The notes: generated by a model not told the origin, from the sequence alone. A stretch of 64,000 bases of DNA from Charina bottae (GCA_023362775.1 JALMGJ010000006.1:16266001-16330000), one strand, 5' to 3'. Counted from the stretch's first letter, positions 34,847 through 46,669 are shown. Translations and numbers: made by a program.

Positions 34847-35454
34847 GTCTAAATTTATAACATATAAGGAACAGATCTTCAATAGTTATAATATAGTACA
34901 TCATTGCTGCTCCTTTTGGGGTTGGTTCTTCATTTATTTTTTAAAACATCATCTCTTTGGCTTCTTAGGTTGCAGCCATAACATTTGACCTAGCATCACA
35001 TTCTTATTCCTTCTTTAGTGAACTTTGGAGGAAACCTTGAATCTTTGTGCAGTGTGCACCCTGTGAATTGAATGAAAAATGACCAGTCAGGATGGTAGTT
35101 TTTAAATCTTATTTTTAACAGCTTGTATCATGTTCCAGGAACAGTTGAGGTTGCAGACAAGAAAACATCAAAAGTTTATTTAACATTGCCAACCAAAAAG
35201 AATAAACAGCAATAAAATTGTAATTAAGAGTGGTTTTAGTTTGCAAATTCTCACTACGCTATCTGATAAGTTCTCAAACTCTCAAACACCCAAGCTAAAA
35301 GTGAAAGATCAAAGTGAGAATCTTGGAAAAGAGACTATGAAAGACTTGGATGGAGGGTTGAAATGGCCGGTGCCTGTATTACCCACCTGTTTGATTTCAG
35401 AGTCCAAACAGTGGTCCATCTGGTTTGATAATAACTACTGATGGTAGCTCTGTA

Positions 35455-35905
35455 AATCATTAAGATTTCCCCTCCCCAGCCTTACTGGAAGTGCTGGGAA
35501 TTTAAACTGACCACTATATAAGGGCATGCTTCGGACCCCATCAACAAAAGAATTCCATCTAGCGGGGTCCAGGAGGCGTGCCTTCTCTGCGATAGCACCC
35601 GCCCTATGGAAATATCTTGCCCCCGGAGGTGAGGCGGGCACCCTCGCTCCTGGCCTTCAGGAAGTCTTTAAAGACCTGGTTCTGCCGCCTTGCCTGGAAC
35701 GAAGGAAATAATAGTTCCTCCTGGGGGTGGTTAGCTTAATGATATCCTCCTTTTAAGAATTTTAAGATTTTTTATTTATTTTATAGCAGATTTTAGATGT
35801 ATAGGTTTTTAACTTTTTATAATATGATTGTAAACCGCCCAGAGTCTACCATGGTAGAGATGGGCGGTGATAAATCCAAATAATAAATAATAAATAAATA
35901 AATAT
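35455..35905 (+). mobile_element. CR1/L2-like LINE 3' end
   Basis: The open frame 35526-35711 has RTPSTKEFHLAGSRRRAFSA, the same segment as in the LINE at 17419. It is followed by the 3' UTR with AAACCGCCCAGAGTCTACC and a TAAATAAATAAAT tail. It is 5'-truncated. Confidence 0.8.
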
Positions 35906-36124
35906 AAAGTATCTGCTCTACAAGCTACCTGTAGGCCCTATTCAGATAAATTTGGTTCATATGGCAATGGCAGTCTTGATGATTTAGGCTTTAAAGGAAA
36001 CGATTTTTAAATAGATCCCCAAATAATAGAGAAACAGTGAGGTTGACTCAGTGTTGCAGTAAAAAGAAAACATATAAAAAAGTATGCCATTAGTTCTGTA
36101 AAATACAGTGTACTAGCATACAGG

Positions 36125-36355
36125 AGAGCCAGTTTGGTGTAGTGGTTAAAGGCACCAGGCAAGCAAGCAAGCAAGCAGACAACCGTAAGTTCTAGTCCCA
36201 CCTTAGGCATGAAGCCAGCTGGCTGGCTTTGGGCCAGTTCCTCTCTCTCAGCCCTAGGAAGAAGAAAGTGATGGCAAACCACTTCCAAAAAGATTGCCAA
36301 GAAAACTGCAGGAACTTCTCCAGGCAGTTGCAAAGGAGTCGAAGACACACAAACA
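36125..36355 (+). mobile_element. tRNA-derived SINE followed by a second SINE tail
   Basis: The head GAGCCAGTTTGGTGTAGTGG and TTCTAGTCCCACC (B-box-like) is followed by GATGGCAAACCACTTCC, TTGCCAAGAAAACTGCAGG and GGAGTCGAAGAC, a squamate SINE 3' segment. An (AAGC)n slippage tract interrupts the head near 36160. Confidence 0.65.
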
Positions 36356-36879
36356 CCCACACCCACACCCTAGCATACAACACCAGATCCAATAACCTGT
36401 TTCAAAATGAAACATACATGAATAACACATGAGATGACAATTATAGTTGTTATGCTTCTTGAGTATGATAGGTTCCCAGGACTTCCTGGAGCTTCTTGGA
36501 ACAAACACTACGGCATTATGTGACTTAACTATCCAAGATATCTTAACGTTGCCAAAAACTCTACAAGAAACTGAAAGACACTTGAGCGAGCTAGAACTCC
36601 TCCAATACTATTGGCATCTTACTATGGAAAAACAACAGTCGAGCCACCCAAAGTATTATTGCTGTTAATGGTGAATTTACAAGAGAAATTGGCTTTGAGG
36701 GGAGGGAGTTTATAATTTTATATTGAAAAAGATCAGAAAATGAAATGAATGAATCTCTAAATAAAATGGTTATGGTTCTATTGCTCTGCTGCGGTAACAA
36801 CAACAACAACAACAAGGCAATTCCTTTATTAGGAAAAACTCAGAAAAATTACATATCACAACAGTGTTAGTACCTATCT

Positions 36880-37019
36880 GATTCTGGCTGATTTTGAAAG
36901 GGCTGAGCATGGCTGTACTTGATTACTATGTAGATGGGAGACCTCCCAGAAATACTGAGGCTATAGGCTTGACTGGGAAGCTGAAAGAGAAGACGGTAAT
37001 GGCAAACTATTTCCATATT
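36880..37019 (+). mobile_element. 5S rRNA-derived SINE (partial)
   Basis: The segment GGGCTGAGCATGGCTGTACT, TAGATGGGAGACCTCCCAGA, AATACTGAGGCTATAGGCTT follows the 3' half of 5S rRNA (compare GGATGGGAGACCGCCTGGGA). Continuation into GGTAATGGCAAACTATTTCC is a SINE tail, so this is a mobile derivative and not a 5S gene. It is split by the insertion at 37020-37196. Confidence 0.7.
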
Positions 37020-37196
37020 GAAGAAAATATTTGTAACTCCGGGTTGAACTGAGGAGTCCATGGTGCTCTCTGAGCCTTGTTGTTTTCTTGCAGACGTTTC
37101 ATTGCCAGGCTAGGCAACATCTTGAAGATGTTGCCTAGCCTGGCAATGAAACGTCTGCAAGAAAACAACAAGGCTCAGAGAGCACCATAGACTCCA
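37020..37196. mobile_element. Palindromic PLE-like mini-insertion with 12-bp TSD
   Basis: TATTTCCATATT at 37008-37019 and 37197-37208 is an exact 12-bp duplication. Inside, 37053-37195 is a near-perfect palindrome (71-nt arms, single central base at about 37124, one mismatch seen). The arm contains GACGTTTCATTGCCAGGCTA; its complement gives TTGAAGA, then TTGCC-loop-GGCAA, then TGAAAC, a hammerhead-like layout as found in PLE terminal repeats. Confidence 0.75.
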
Positions 37197-38043
37197 TATT
37201 TCCATATTTTAACCAAGAATATCCATGTAATTATTTGAAGTTAAGGAAGTTTCCAGGGACACATCATTAATGGTTACATGAACAGAGATGTGTTTGGACC
37301 CTGGTTCCAGCAGTTGAGCTAAAGATGGCCACTTTCTGCTCATATTCTTAAGACTAAAAATCTCTATGACCAAAGACCTAAGTCTGCAGCTGGTGCCTTT
37401 CAGATATTGCCAGCACAACTTTGCCTTCCACTATTGATTGCATCTTGGCATGGTCCTTTTTTTGGCCATTAGTGCCTTTCTGCACGCACACGCACACCCC
37501 GATATTTTCCAATTGGACAGAAATTATATTTAATGTGATATAGGAAGCACCTCAGCTGGTCTATTCTCACATGGATTATTGGTGCTTGAATTTAAAGTAT
37601 CATTCTTTTAAGGTGAATCCGTCTCAGAGAAATTACAGAGAAAGAAATCCTTACTGCTCTACAACCCTATAAATGCCAACCAACACTGAAATCCCCACAG
37701 GTTTCCAAACCAGCCTAGTCCAGCCTTCCCCTTCTTCCTGCTCTTTTTCCCAACTTAATTTTTTGTGAACCTTCAACGTGACTCAAGATCTCTGTTATAT
37801 GGCAGAATACTGCTCTTCATTTCTAGAGACTCCAGGAAGCCATTTTGCATCTTCAATATTATTTCATGCCTTCCAGAGGTTTACATTGGAAGAGCTCATC
37901 TGTTCATCCATGTTTTCCCCTTCATATCTGAAAATTATTATGGGATGAGCAGGATCATATCCAGTGGCTATTCCCCTGACAATACATATTTGGAGACAGT
38001 TGAGAATGGATTTTTATCTGCCCAGGTTTGGGGTCATAGTCTA

Positions 38044-39000
38044 GAATTCATAGACTCAAAGAGTTGGCAGGATCCCCCGGCTCCCTCCAGGAATTCAAAT
38101 TAAAACGTCCCAGATAGATGGCTGTCTGACCTCTGTTTGAACACATCCAATGAAGGGGATGTGCCAGTTGGTTCCATTGTGGTCAGCCTTGCAAGGTAGT
38201 CCAAACAGGAAGCATGCCCAGATGAACTAATTCTACTTTATCGTAAGGTTACATTAACAGAATCTTGCAAGTCTGAAAGTACATCTCTCCCCTGTCGCCT
38301 TTACAGCCCAAGAAACTAGCAAGGGTCCCTTCTGAGATGTTTGCCACGCCCCCATTCCTTCTGCGGGCTCAACTGCCTCTTATCTGACCTTCCCCTGGCT
38401 TTGGCTCTTCCCCCTGTCTCCCAAGGTCATTCCCACATACCATTACAACTGTTGAACTACTCTTACATTAGGAAGATTTTTCTAATATTTAACTGGGATC
38501 TACCTTCCTGTAACTTAATCCATTGTTCCATGTCCCGAATTTTAGGGTGGTAGAAAACAAGCTTTACCTTCTCCTTTTAGGTATTTGAAGAATGCTGTCA
38601 TACCTCTCTCGTTTTTTTCTTCTTAAGGCTAGCACCGCTAATTCCTTCAATCTTTTCATAGGCCTTAGTTTCTAGTTCTATTGCCCTTTTCTGAACCTGC
38701 TCCAGATTCATTGCATCCTTAGCATGTTCTCTGGAACTAAATAGAGTACTCAAGATGGGGTCCCATCAAGGCCAAAACAAAGTAGATTCATTATTTCCTG
38801 TGATTTAGAAACTTCCTTCTGTTACCAATCAAAGAGATTGGTTCCTTCTGTTACCAATCGAACTTCCTTCTGTTGATAGAGCATAAAATGGCATGCCCTA
38901 TTTTTGCAGTTGCATCACAGTGTGGTATCATATTCAGTTTGTAATTCACTACAATTCCAAGATTCCCTCATGCTCCCCGCTCCTCCACGAAGACACATGC
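38044..39000 (-). mobile_element. CR1 LINE 3' end, inverted relic
   Basis: The left edge GAATTCATAGACTCAAAGAG is the decayed CR1 terminus (compare the CATAGAATCATAGA type). Inward lie a CTCTGTTTGAACACATCCAATG block, AGGCTAGCACCGCTAATTCC, CTTTTCATAGGCCTTAGTTT, CTGAACCTGCTCCAGATTCA and GAGTACTCAAGATGGGGTCC. These follow the minus strand of the CR1 3' region as I know it from birds and reptiles. Local duplications of CTTCCTTCTGTTACCAATC occur near 38815-38875. Confidence 0.75.
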
Positions 39001-39640
39001 ATACACAAATACTAATGCTAAGGCAGGTCACATCTATTCTGTACTTTTACATTGGCTACTATGGGCGGGAGACTCACAAAATGCCTGCCATGACGGAACT
39101 GGAAGGCACGGTGGGAGAGATCTGTAGGCACATTGAGGGCCCGAGAATTAGTCTAATTAGCCTCCTTTGAAAGTGAGTAATGTAACAGCATTGAGCTTCC
39201 TTGGAAACTTGTAGTCACTGTTTCCAGTCCTCCACTAGGTTATCTAGTGAATGAAGGATTTACAGTAATAGAGTGCAAATACTTGTGTGCTGTACGGAGA
39301 CAATAAGATAAGTACAGTCTATGCAAAATATTCATACTGTTCCATACTTTCCAACAGTCTTGTTCCTAGATTCCTCTGTGGAAACATGTTGTATTCATGC
39401 ACTCTAACATTCCTTTACTTGCAGACTGTCATTTTTCTCCCTTAGTTGGGCTTTGGCTAAGGGACTTTTCAAATAAAGCTTTGTTGATTTTTATGGAATT
39501 CAGTCATGTTTTATGGATGTCTCTGCCAACTATACTTAGTGAAGTTATATCTATGAGCATTTATTTTGCTGAAGGGTACTCAAAATTACAATGTGTCCTT
39601 GACATATCTCAGGTTTTTAATTATTCTAATAATGGAGTTA

Positions 39641-39974
39641 AGGGACGTGGTGGCTCAGTGGGTAAGACGCCAGGCTTGTCGATCGGAAGATCGCAAGTTC
39701 GGAGGTTCGAATCCCTAGCCCTGTGTGCGGAGTGAGCTCCCGCACTCGCCCCAGCTCTTGCCAACCTAGCAATTCGAAAGCATGCAAATGCAAGTAGATT
39801 AATAGGTACCACTTCGGTGGGTAGGTAACAGCGTTCCGCGTGCGTCATGCCGGCCACATGACCGTGGAAGCGTCTTCGGACAACGCTGGCTCTTCGGCTA
39901 AGAAACGGAGATGAGCACCGGCCCCTAGAGTCAGACACGACTGTACAAATGCGCGGGGGGTACCTTTACCTTTT
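39641..39974 (+). mobile_element. Sauria-type tRNA-derived SINE, copy 1
   Basis: The Pol III A box (GTGGCTCAGTGGGTAAG) and B box (GGTTCGAATCC) are intact. The body includes TAGGTACCACTTCGGTGGGT and GCGTCATGCCGGCCACATGA, and the tail is TACCTTTACCTTTT. TAATAATGGAGTTA at 39627-39640 and 39975-39988 is the 14-bp target duplication. The tail resembles that of Bov-B, its presumed partner LINE. Confidence 0.93.
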
Positions 39975-39989
39975 TAATAATGGAGTTAG

Positions 39990-42180
39990 AAGTTCCATCG
40001 TACTTTGGATCCAAGTGCCTGCTATTAATAATTTTATTTGTCAGTGGCCAGGATTCAAGGAATTATATTTGACACCTGTTAGAGATAATGATAAAAGGAG
40101 GATAATGTAGCTGGAATTTGTGGTAATAGTTTAAAATATATGAAGTGCCCATGAAATCATGAAGTGCCAGTGAAATCATTGGAACTTCATGCTGAATAAG
40201 AATATTAGGAATATTAAATATATAATAGCTTATATTTGCCATAGGACAAAGCATAATTATTGCATTTATTAATGATATGGATTATCAGGAACCAATTACC
40301 TGATAAGCTGCATATCTTGAGATGATGAGCAATAGATAGATATATAGACATATGGTACAGACATACAGAGGAAGAATGCTCTTTATGTTGGACGTATAGT
40401 TGTTTTGGGTCTGGTTTGGTTTGTAGTAGGCTTTTGGGGATAACAATTGGGAATTAGAAAGACTTCCTGATCAAAATGCTAATCTAATTCGGGCCAGTGC
40501 AAGTGTCTAGTAAAAACACAGTAATTTCCTTTCTTTCCTTTTTTTCTTCTTCCCAGGATCTAACACTATTCAGTATCAAATATCAGCTGATATTTGAGAA
40601 CCAGTTATTATTTTTCATGGTCTCTGTGTATCACACTAATGGATTTTCACCCATGAAGATTTTCATTCTGGAACTTTCTCTAGCTGGTCTGAAAGATGGC
40701 GGCCCTCTTCCTTCAGCTATCAATGTAACAGTTATCTGCCAAAACTGTTTCAGTTCCTCTTTGTCTTGGCCATTTGGGTGACCTTGTGAGGAGCATTCTC
40801 TTGTATACTGTGACTTAAGCATATCTCTTTCCTCTTTCTTAAAAAAAATGAACTACCATTTGTAGCTCACAGTTCTTCTTCAATATCTTCCATCCCCAGT
40901 CCTTCAAGATCTATAGCTTTGAAGCTCTTTTTCTGAACTTCAGCTGTGAACCCCCAACTCACAGACAGCCAAAGTTCTTTTTTCACCCTGGAGAAGGCCA
41001 AGGGGTCAAATGTTAAGCTTACTACTAGAACTTCATACCACAGACACACAGGCATGGGCCATCTCATCTCCATGCTTCCTTTTGGGAGCAGACCCCTAAG
41101 AGTAGTGTCTACTTTGGGGAGGGGGGAGTTACAAGGCTCCAGGTCGTGCCAATTTGGTTCTCCAGCCTCAAGATGTCAAAAAAAAAATGAAGTCCAAGCC
41201 ATTCCCTCTTTCAGGTCCTTCCACACCAGCCTGAGACCCAATTCCTGCTGATTTTAAGAAAGATTGCAAATACTGAAGTCCTATTATGGGTCATGAGTCT
41301 TTGCCTCATTGTCTGGTGGATATTCTCCAAAACTCGTCTTCTTCGTTCAAAGTATCCTTAAAACCTAAAGGAAACCTTCTACTTTGCGATATTATAAAGC
41401 AAAATGGAATAGGTTTTGCCTTTCTACTTGCTAGGAACAGACCAATCCGTGTTCTTTGCCAGCAGAGATGCCTCTTCATTTTCTGTTAAGTGTTAAATAC
41501 AGACACTATTAATCACTTAGGGTTTATTTGAGCAGCAATTTCAGTTTTTCGTTCTACTTAGGTCAGGATCATCAATTTTCTTTTCTTCTGTAGTTAAACA
41601 ATTTAGATTTCTCTTCCATGGCTTGTTTCCTCCTATTACTACAGTAAGTGGGCCCCTTTTTGGAGTCTTTCCATCGTCCTTGCTCACTTATCATCCAAAC
41701 CCTTTGAGCCAAGGGGTCTTCTGAGCCTTACATCTTCTCACCATGAAAACTGCTTTTCTGCCTGCCATACTAGTAAGCAGTGTCAGCTCTACATAACTTT
41801 GCATAAACACAAGATTATCTTCCGTGATGAATTCTTTCTTCAAATTTTCTCTACTTCCCAAGTGTCACACGTTTTAGTGGCCTGGTGTTTTTTCATAATC
41901 CTGGTACCCCTTTAGACTCCCATCTTATACTGCCTATGTGTCTGACATATTTTGGGATTGTCTTCAGCTAGGAATAAGACTATGAGTAAATCTCTCAGGT
42001 CCGTCCTTGTCATTTTAATCCATGCAACAGCCTCCCTGTCTAAGCATGACACTTTTCGTACTTGATCATTGAGATGAACTAGCTCAATTTTTCCATTATT
42101 GGTTCACCTCTTCCAGACGGTGCTCGTGGTCATTTCACCAGGTCAGCTGCAGCTTCTGCAGCTTTATCTACAGGGATATC
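39990..42180. other. Intron, nothing firmly recognised
   Basis: Several overlapping open frames (40497-40781, 40946-41251) lack homology and splice context. A small duplication (GAAGTGCC...GAAATCAT) lies at 40142-40178. The acceptor-like site at 40554 leads to an early stop. Confidence 0.45.
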
Positions 42181-42193
42181 ATTTTAGGACACC

Positions 42194-42269
42194 AACAACA
42201 ACAACAATTTATTTTAGTATTTTCATTCTTAATCAATATTAGATCATATTATACTAATTGTTTTTGTTT

Positions 42270-42316
<47 letters not shown>

Positions 42317-42379
42317 ATGTTGCTATTATATAATTTTATTGTATCTGGCCTTAGGGCTGTAATAAACGTGTTGTTGTTG
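42194..42379 (+). mobile_element. Short retroposon tail with 12-bp TSD
   Basis: TTTTAGGACACC at 42182-42193 and 42380-42391 flanks a 186-bp insert ending CTTAGGGCTGTAATAAACGT plus (GTT)n, which looks like a LINE 3' end. It contains a (TA)n(TG)n microsatellite at about 42271-42312. Confidence 0.65.
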
Positions 42380-44269
42380 TTTTAGGACACCTGTAGAGGT
42401 GCAGTGAGAGCCACCTCGTCCACCTCTGTGAAACATCATTGGTTTAATATCCACTCTATAATTGATGCTTCTTTCTACAGGGCTGTCCTTTGTTCTGTTT
42501 TAGAACCACATAATTTCCGCCATCAGATAAGCTCTTTATTCTTCCAGTAGTGTGATGCTGAGATAATGAAAAATGACAACAGATTGCTTATCTGTAACTG
42601 AGATTATTTGTTTGGTCTTCTGACCATTCATATGACCATCCTGCCTAACTCCTTCTGGTAGTTCTTTCCAGGTAGGAGGCACTGAAGCAGCTGGAGAATA
42701 TTCCCATATGGGAATCTTTGTAGGTGCAAACCTCATTAGTACTGATAATCATTCACATAACCTAAGTTACAAAGCTATCTGTTACTCAAAACCTAGTATG
42801 TGAGATGTACTTGATGCTCTAAAACTGACTTTTAAAGTGTTCCTGAACTATCACCCTTTAATAGACCAAGCCAATGTGGACAAATAAGAGGCATGTTTTG
42901 AATTGTAGTCAGCACCATCTGGAGGGATAAGCATTCAATAAATCAAGGATCAGCAATATGACCATGGAGAACTCAGTATTATCTGACCTGTTTTTGTGAT
43001 TTATTTTTAAATGAGAAGAATGTTAAATGAGAAGCTGACATCCTCCTAGTGGCAACTTCTGGTCATTTTAATTTTAAAGACTCCCTCTGGGCTTTACAAA
43101 AGCCCCATCGGCATTCATAGAAAACAAAAATAGTGGGTGGCTAAAGCCCATGGCTTTGCTTAGAAGCCTTCCCAGAAATCAAAAATAAAGATAAGCTTGT
43201 AGAGATTGTTCCAGGGGATAGAGAAAACAGAGACCGAGGCAACCAGTTTGCCTTTTGATAAATGAGTGCTTTGACCTGCCATGTTCACCAGGGCAGCTAG
43301 TTGGTAGAAATCCAAGTACCCCTTTGCGTAGCGATTTTCAGAGAGCACCCACAGCATGCTATTCTAAATGGGTCCACTGATTCCCAAAGGATGCTTCATC
43401 CCATCCTAATCGTTCACCTTGTAAAAACAGCAGTTGTTAGATCCCATACTATATTTGCTGCTGATACAAGCAAGAACCTTAGGCAATCCCTGACTTATTC
43501 TTTGAAAAATATAATGGAAAATGATTGTTGTTTGGAGAGTTTATTTAAACAAAAGCAAAATTCACAGCAAATGGGGAGTATCTTGGGAATCTTTTAGGTA
43601 AAGCGGAAAAAACATGCAATCAAATAAGTGATTTTTATCTCCATTCTTAGCATTTTTTAAATCAAGAAGCTAGAACTAAAATATATAGTCCCAAGCATAT
43701 TGACATAACTGGACAGGTTGCTCTTAGAAAAGACAGCTCCTGCTCCCCGTGGTTGATCTGTGGCTTCATTCACAGGGTAATTGAAGGGAAATATTCATTT
43801 GAAACTGTGTTGATTATTTGGATTTAAACCAGTGTCAATAATTTATTGCAGAGCACAGGCTCCATCTGACACACACAGCAGAATTGGGTGGTAGGGTAGC
43901 CTTCCCTAATTGGTGATCAGTGGCATAAATACAGTCAAAGCAGTGGTGGGGCCTGCAGGCATGGGGAGCCCTGGCTGGACCTTCAATCTTTAACAAACAA
44001 ACAAATAAAAAACCAACCAGCCACTCAGTTCTGGTCTCCTGCAGGGTGGAATGATGGATGGGGGAACAGCAAATGGAGGTGGGCTGCTGGTGAGTATGGC
44101 AGAGAGCCTCAGTGTGCACTGACTAGGGCAGCCACTAGATGACAGTAGAGAGACACATAAAACTCTCTTTGCTGCTCTCTTGTGGTCATTAAATATTTGC
44201 AGCCCAGATCCAGTAGCACTGAAACTGATGCAATCTGCTGGCGCTACTCCACCCCCAAGAGACAAGACA

Positions 44270-44412
44270 GATTTTTTTTATCCCGCCTTTATTATTTTTA
44301 TAAACAATTCAAGGCGGCAAACATACCTATTATTCCTTCCTCCTCCTATTTTCCCCACAACAACAACCCTATGAGGTGAGTTGGGCTGAGAGTGAGTGAC
44401 TGGCCCAAAGTC
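44270..44412 (-). mobile_element. tRNA-derived SINE, inverted, truncated
   Basis: TTTTTTATCCCGCCTTTATT, CCACAACAACAACCCTATGA, GTTGGGCTGAGAG and TGGCCCAAAGTC, in the same order as at 34319 and 13158. Confidence 0.78.
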
Positions 44413-44497
44413 GGAACTAGAAGCCAGCCATGAAAGACCATGACATAACCATGACTAGACCATCCCAAGCCACTGTTGCTGGTGTTCCTCTCTGAGA

Positions 44498-45040
44498 GTG
44501 GCTTCTGTGTGTCAACCCCAGCACCAGAACAGTTCTGCTTCCTCAGATGTCGCCACTAGCTTTTTAAACCAACAATTCATGCTGAGATGCTGTGGCTATC
44601 TGTGCTTTGCGGCCCAGTGTGTTCTACTTATATTACACCAAACGTGTTTCAACTTGGTTCTTACGGTCCCCAGCTGGCATGACCAGAATCTAAGATATCT
44701 GAAGGACACCAGGTTCAAAAGACAGCTGTTGTTGAGTATTGAGGTAGTAACATGGCATGCTATTTTTTATGCAGTCCAAAAGGAGAAAAGGACAGACTTC
44801 TATTGTGTTTTCTTAGGATATAAGGAAAATAGTTATAACAAATTGTTGTTTTCCCCAGAACACATTCCCCCTCCTGCAAGTTGCTTTCAAAGCCTACTTT
44901 ATCATGAGTCTCCTGTAGTCAGACCCCAATCGGAAGCCACCAGTTTAGCATTCTGGTGGGGCTATTACAAAGGCTATTATTCCAGATTTGCCTGCATGAT
45001 CTGCATCGGTGCTCATAATATCTTTTGGTTGGTTGGTTAG
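44498..45040 (+). other. Unexplained 180-codon open frame in intron
   Basis: One uninterrupted frame ends 18 nt before the acceptor of the exon at 45059. The translation is Cys- and aromatic-rich with a hydrophobic part (CGYLCFAAQCVLLILHQ), shows no family I recognise, and is not in register with the exon. A chance frame is the simplest explanation. Confidence 0.25.
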
Positions 45041-45058
45041 TTGTTAATTCTTTTCCAG

Positions 45059-45254
45059 CTCCCAGCGTAAATGGCCTAGAGGAACCCAGTCTTGCTAAGA
45101 GACTGCGTGGCACACCGGAACGGATTGAATTGGAGAACTATCGCCTCTCGGTGCAACGGGAAGAAGACTTGGAAGAAGTGCCAGAGGAGACATTGGCGGA
45201 GCACAACCTCAGCAGCGTGCTGGACAAAGGAACAGAAGAGGATGTACCCAGCAG
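45059..45254 (+). CDS. MICAL3: MICAL3 exon with the RLRGTPERIELENYRLS block
   Basis: The acceptor TTGTTAATTCTTTTCCAG completes the alanine codon left by 24234 (phase 1). The peptide contains VNGLEEPSLAKRLRGTPERI, then ELENYRLS and VPEETLAEHNLSSVLD, a block I recognise from human MICAL3 nearly residue for residue. The donor is AGCAG|GTTATT, phase 2; the +3 to +6 bases are weak for a donor, but the joint with 48731 gives the expected run of serines. A Sauria SINE sits 47 nt downstream of the exon. 196 nt. Confidence 0.95.
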
Positions 45255-45301
45255 GTTATTTTATTTGGGCATCTTTAAAAGCTTCTGTAGCTAGTTTTCT
45301 A

Positions 45302-45616
45302 GGGGGCGCGATGGCTCAGTGGTTAAGACGCCAGGCTCGGAAGGTCGGCGGTTCGAGACCCGAGCGCCGCGTGACGGAGTGAGCTCCCGCACTCGCCCCA
45401 GCTCTTGCCAACCTAGCAATTTGAAAGCCGGCAAATGCAAGTAGATTAATAGGTACCACTTCGGTGGGTAGGTAACAGCGTTCTGCGTGCGTCATGCCGG
45501 CCACATGACCACGGAAGCGTCTTCGGACAACGCTGGCTCTTCGGCTAACAAACGGAGATGAGCACCGGCCCCTAGAGTCGGACATGACTGTGCGGGGGAG
45601 CCTTTACCTTTACTTA
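45302..45616 (+). mobile_element. Sauria-type SINE, copy 2
   Basis: Head GGCGCGATGGCTCAGTGGTT, B box GGTTCGAGACC (changed from the consensus), shared body and tail GCCTTTACCTTTAC. The 14-bp duplication TAGCTAGTTTTCTA is at 45288-45301 and 45617-45630. It is about 20 bp shorter than copy 1 in the head. Confidence 0.93.
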
Positions 45617-45894
45617 TAGCTAGTTTTCTACAGCCAATGCAAAATATACTTCCTCAAATTAACTAGCAAAATATCTGTTAAAATATTGTGGCACCACAGA
45701 CTGAAAAGAACAATGAGTTTTGAGTTCCCTTATAAGGTCACTATTATACTCTGGTTTCTCTTCAAATCTTACAGATCTGTTACCTTCTATTTGGTGATCT
45801 CAACCATTTTTATCAGAGGACAAATTTTGCCCTGAATAGTGTTTACTGCTGTTTCTTACTCTCTCTATCCTGTAAAACTCACTAAGTCCAAACG

Positions 45895-45975
45895 AGATTT
45901 ATTTATTTTATTTTTATTTATAATTCGATTTGTATTCACCGCTCCATCTCCCCACAGGGGGACTCTGCATTTTGT
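45895..45975 (-). repeat. LINE 3' tail fragment, inverted
   Basis: TTTATTTATTTTATTTTTAT then CACCGCTCCATCTCCCCACA and GGGGGACTCTG, a truncated inverted CR1/L2-like 3' end. Confidence 0.65.
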
Positions 45976-46504
45976 TTCGTTTATATAACACTTCTTCAGG
46001 TTCAAGATTTTGGGGTACTTAAATGGAATGAAGGATCTGAACCCAGGAAGTGTTCAAATAAGTGGACAACCAACAGGCTACATCTTGCGTCCAGCCCTGA
46101 ATTCAAATTGGCAAACAACCAAATTATGAAGCATGCAATTTTCCACCTTTTTTTTACAGAAAAGGTTTGTAAGCCTTCTTCTGTAAACAGAAAAACTCCC
46201 CCAGATATTAACACTATACTCTAAGAAAAGTACAGAAGCCACCCAAACATTGCAGTGGGCATCCTTGATTCTAGTACATGGTGTTGTCAGTGACCCATTC
46301 AGCACTAGGAGGTTCACTCATCCATCTTAAAGGGAGCTGTTTAAATCTTTCACGTTACAATTTTTAAAATCCTCAAAATAATAAGCCCCATTTAGATAGA
46401 ATAATGTGCAACACCTGCTTAAACCTTTTCCTTATGATCATTTTCCAGCCGGTTTATTTGGGAGGATAATTGTGAGCTGAAGAATTCCAAGAAGAAAAGA
46501 GTTA

Positions 46505-46665
46505 ATCAAATTTTATTTATTTGTTTTATTTATTTATTATTTAAATTTATATGACCGCCCAACTCCCACAATGGGGGACTCTGGGCGGTTTACAATAAAG
46601 CCAAGGTTAAAATATAAATATAAAATTACAAATTATTAACATAATATAAATAAATGTAATTTATA
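46505..46665 (-). repeat. LINE 3' UTR, inverted
   Basis: ATATGACCGCCCAACTCCCA, GGGGGACTCTGGGCGGTTTA and then AT-rich tail sequence, homologous to 17419-17560. Confidence 0.75.
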
Positions 46666-46669
46666 AAAT

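Noticed and set aside
36890..36975. Possible 5S rRNA gene
   Set aside because: Only the diverged 3' half is present and it runs into a SINE tail.
39650..39720. Possible tRNA gene (A and B boxes present)
   Set aside because: It is the tRNA-derived head of a SINE with body, tail and TSD; no cloverleaf-complete tRNA.
39621..39938. 105-codon minus-strand frame with SDSRGRCSSPFLSRRASVVR
   Set aside because: Reverse translation of the Sauria SINE; the same frame recurs at 45316-45585.
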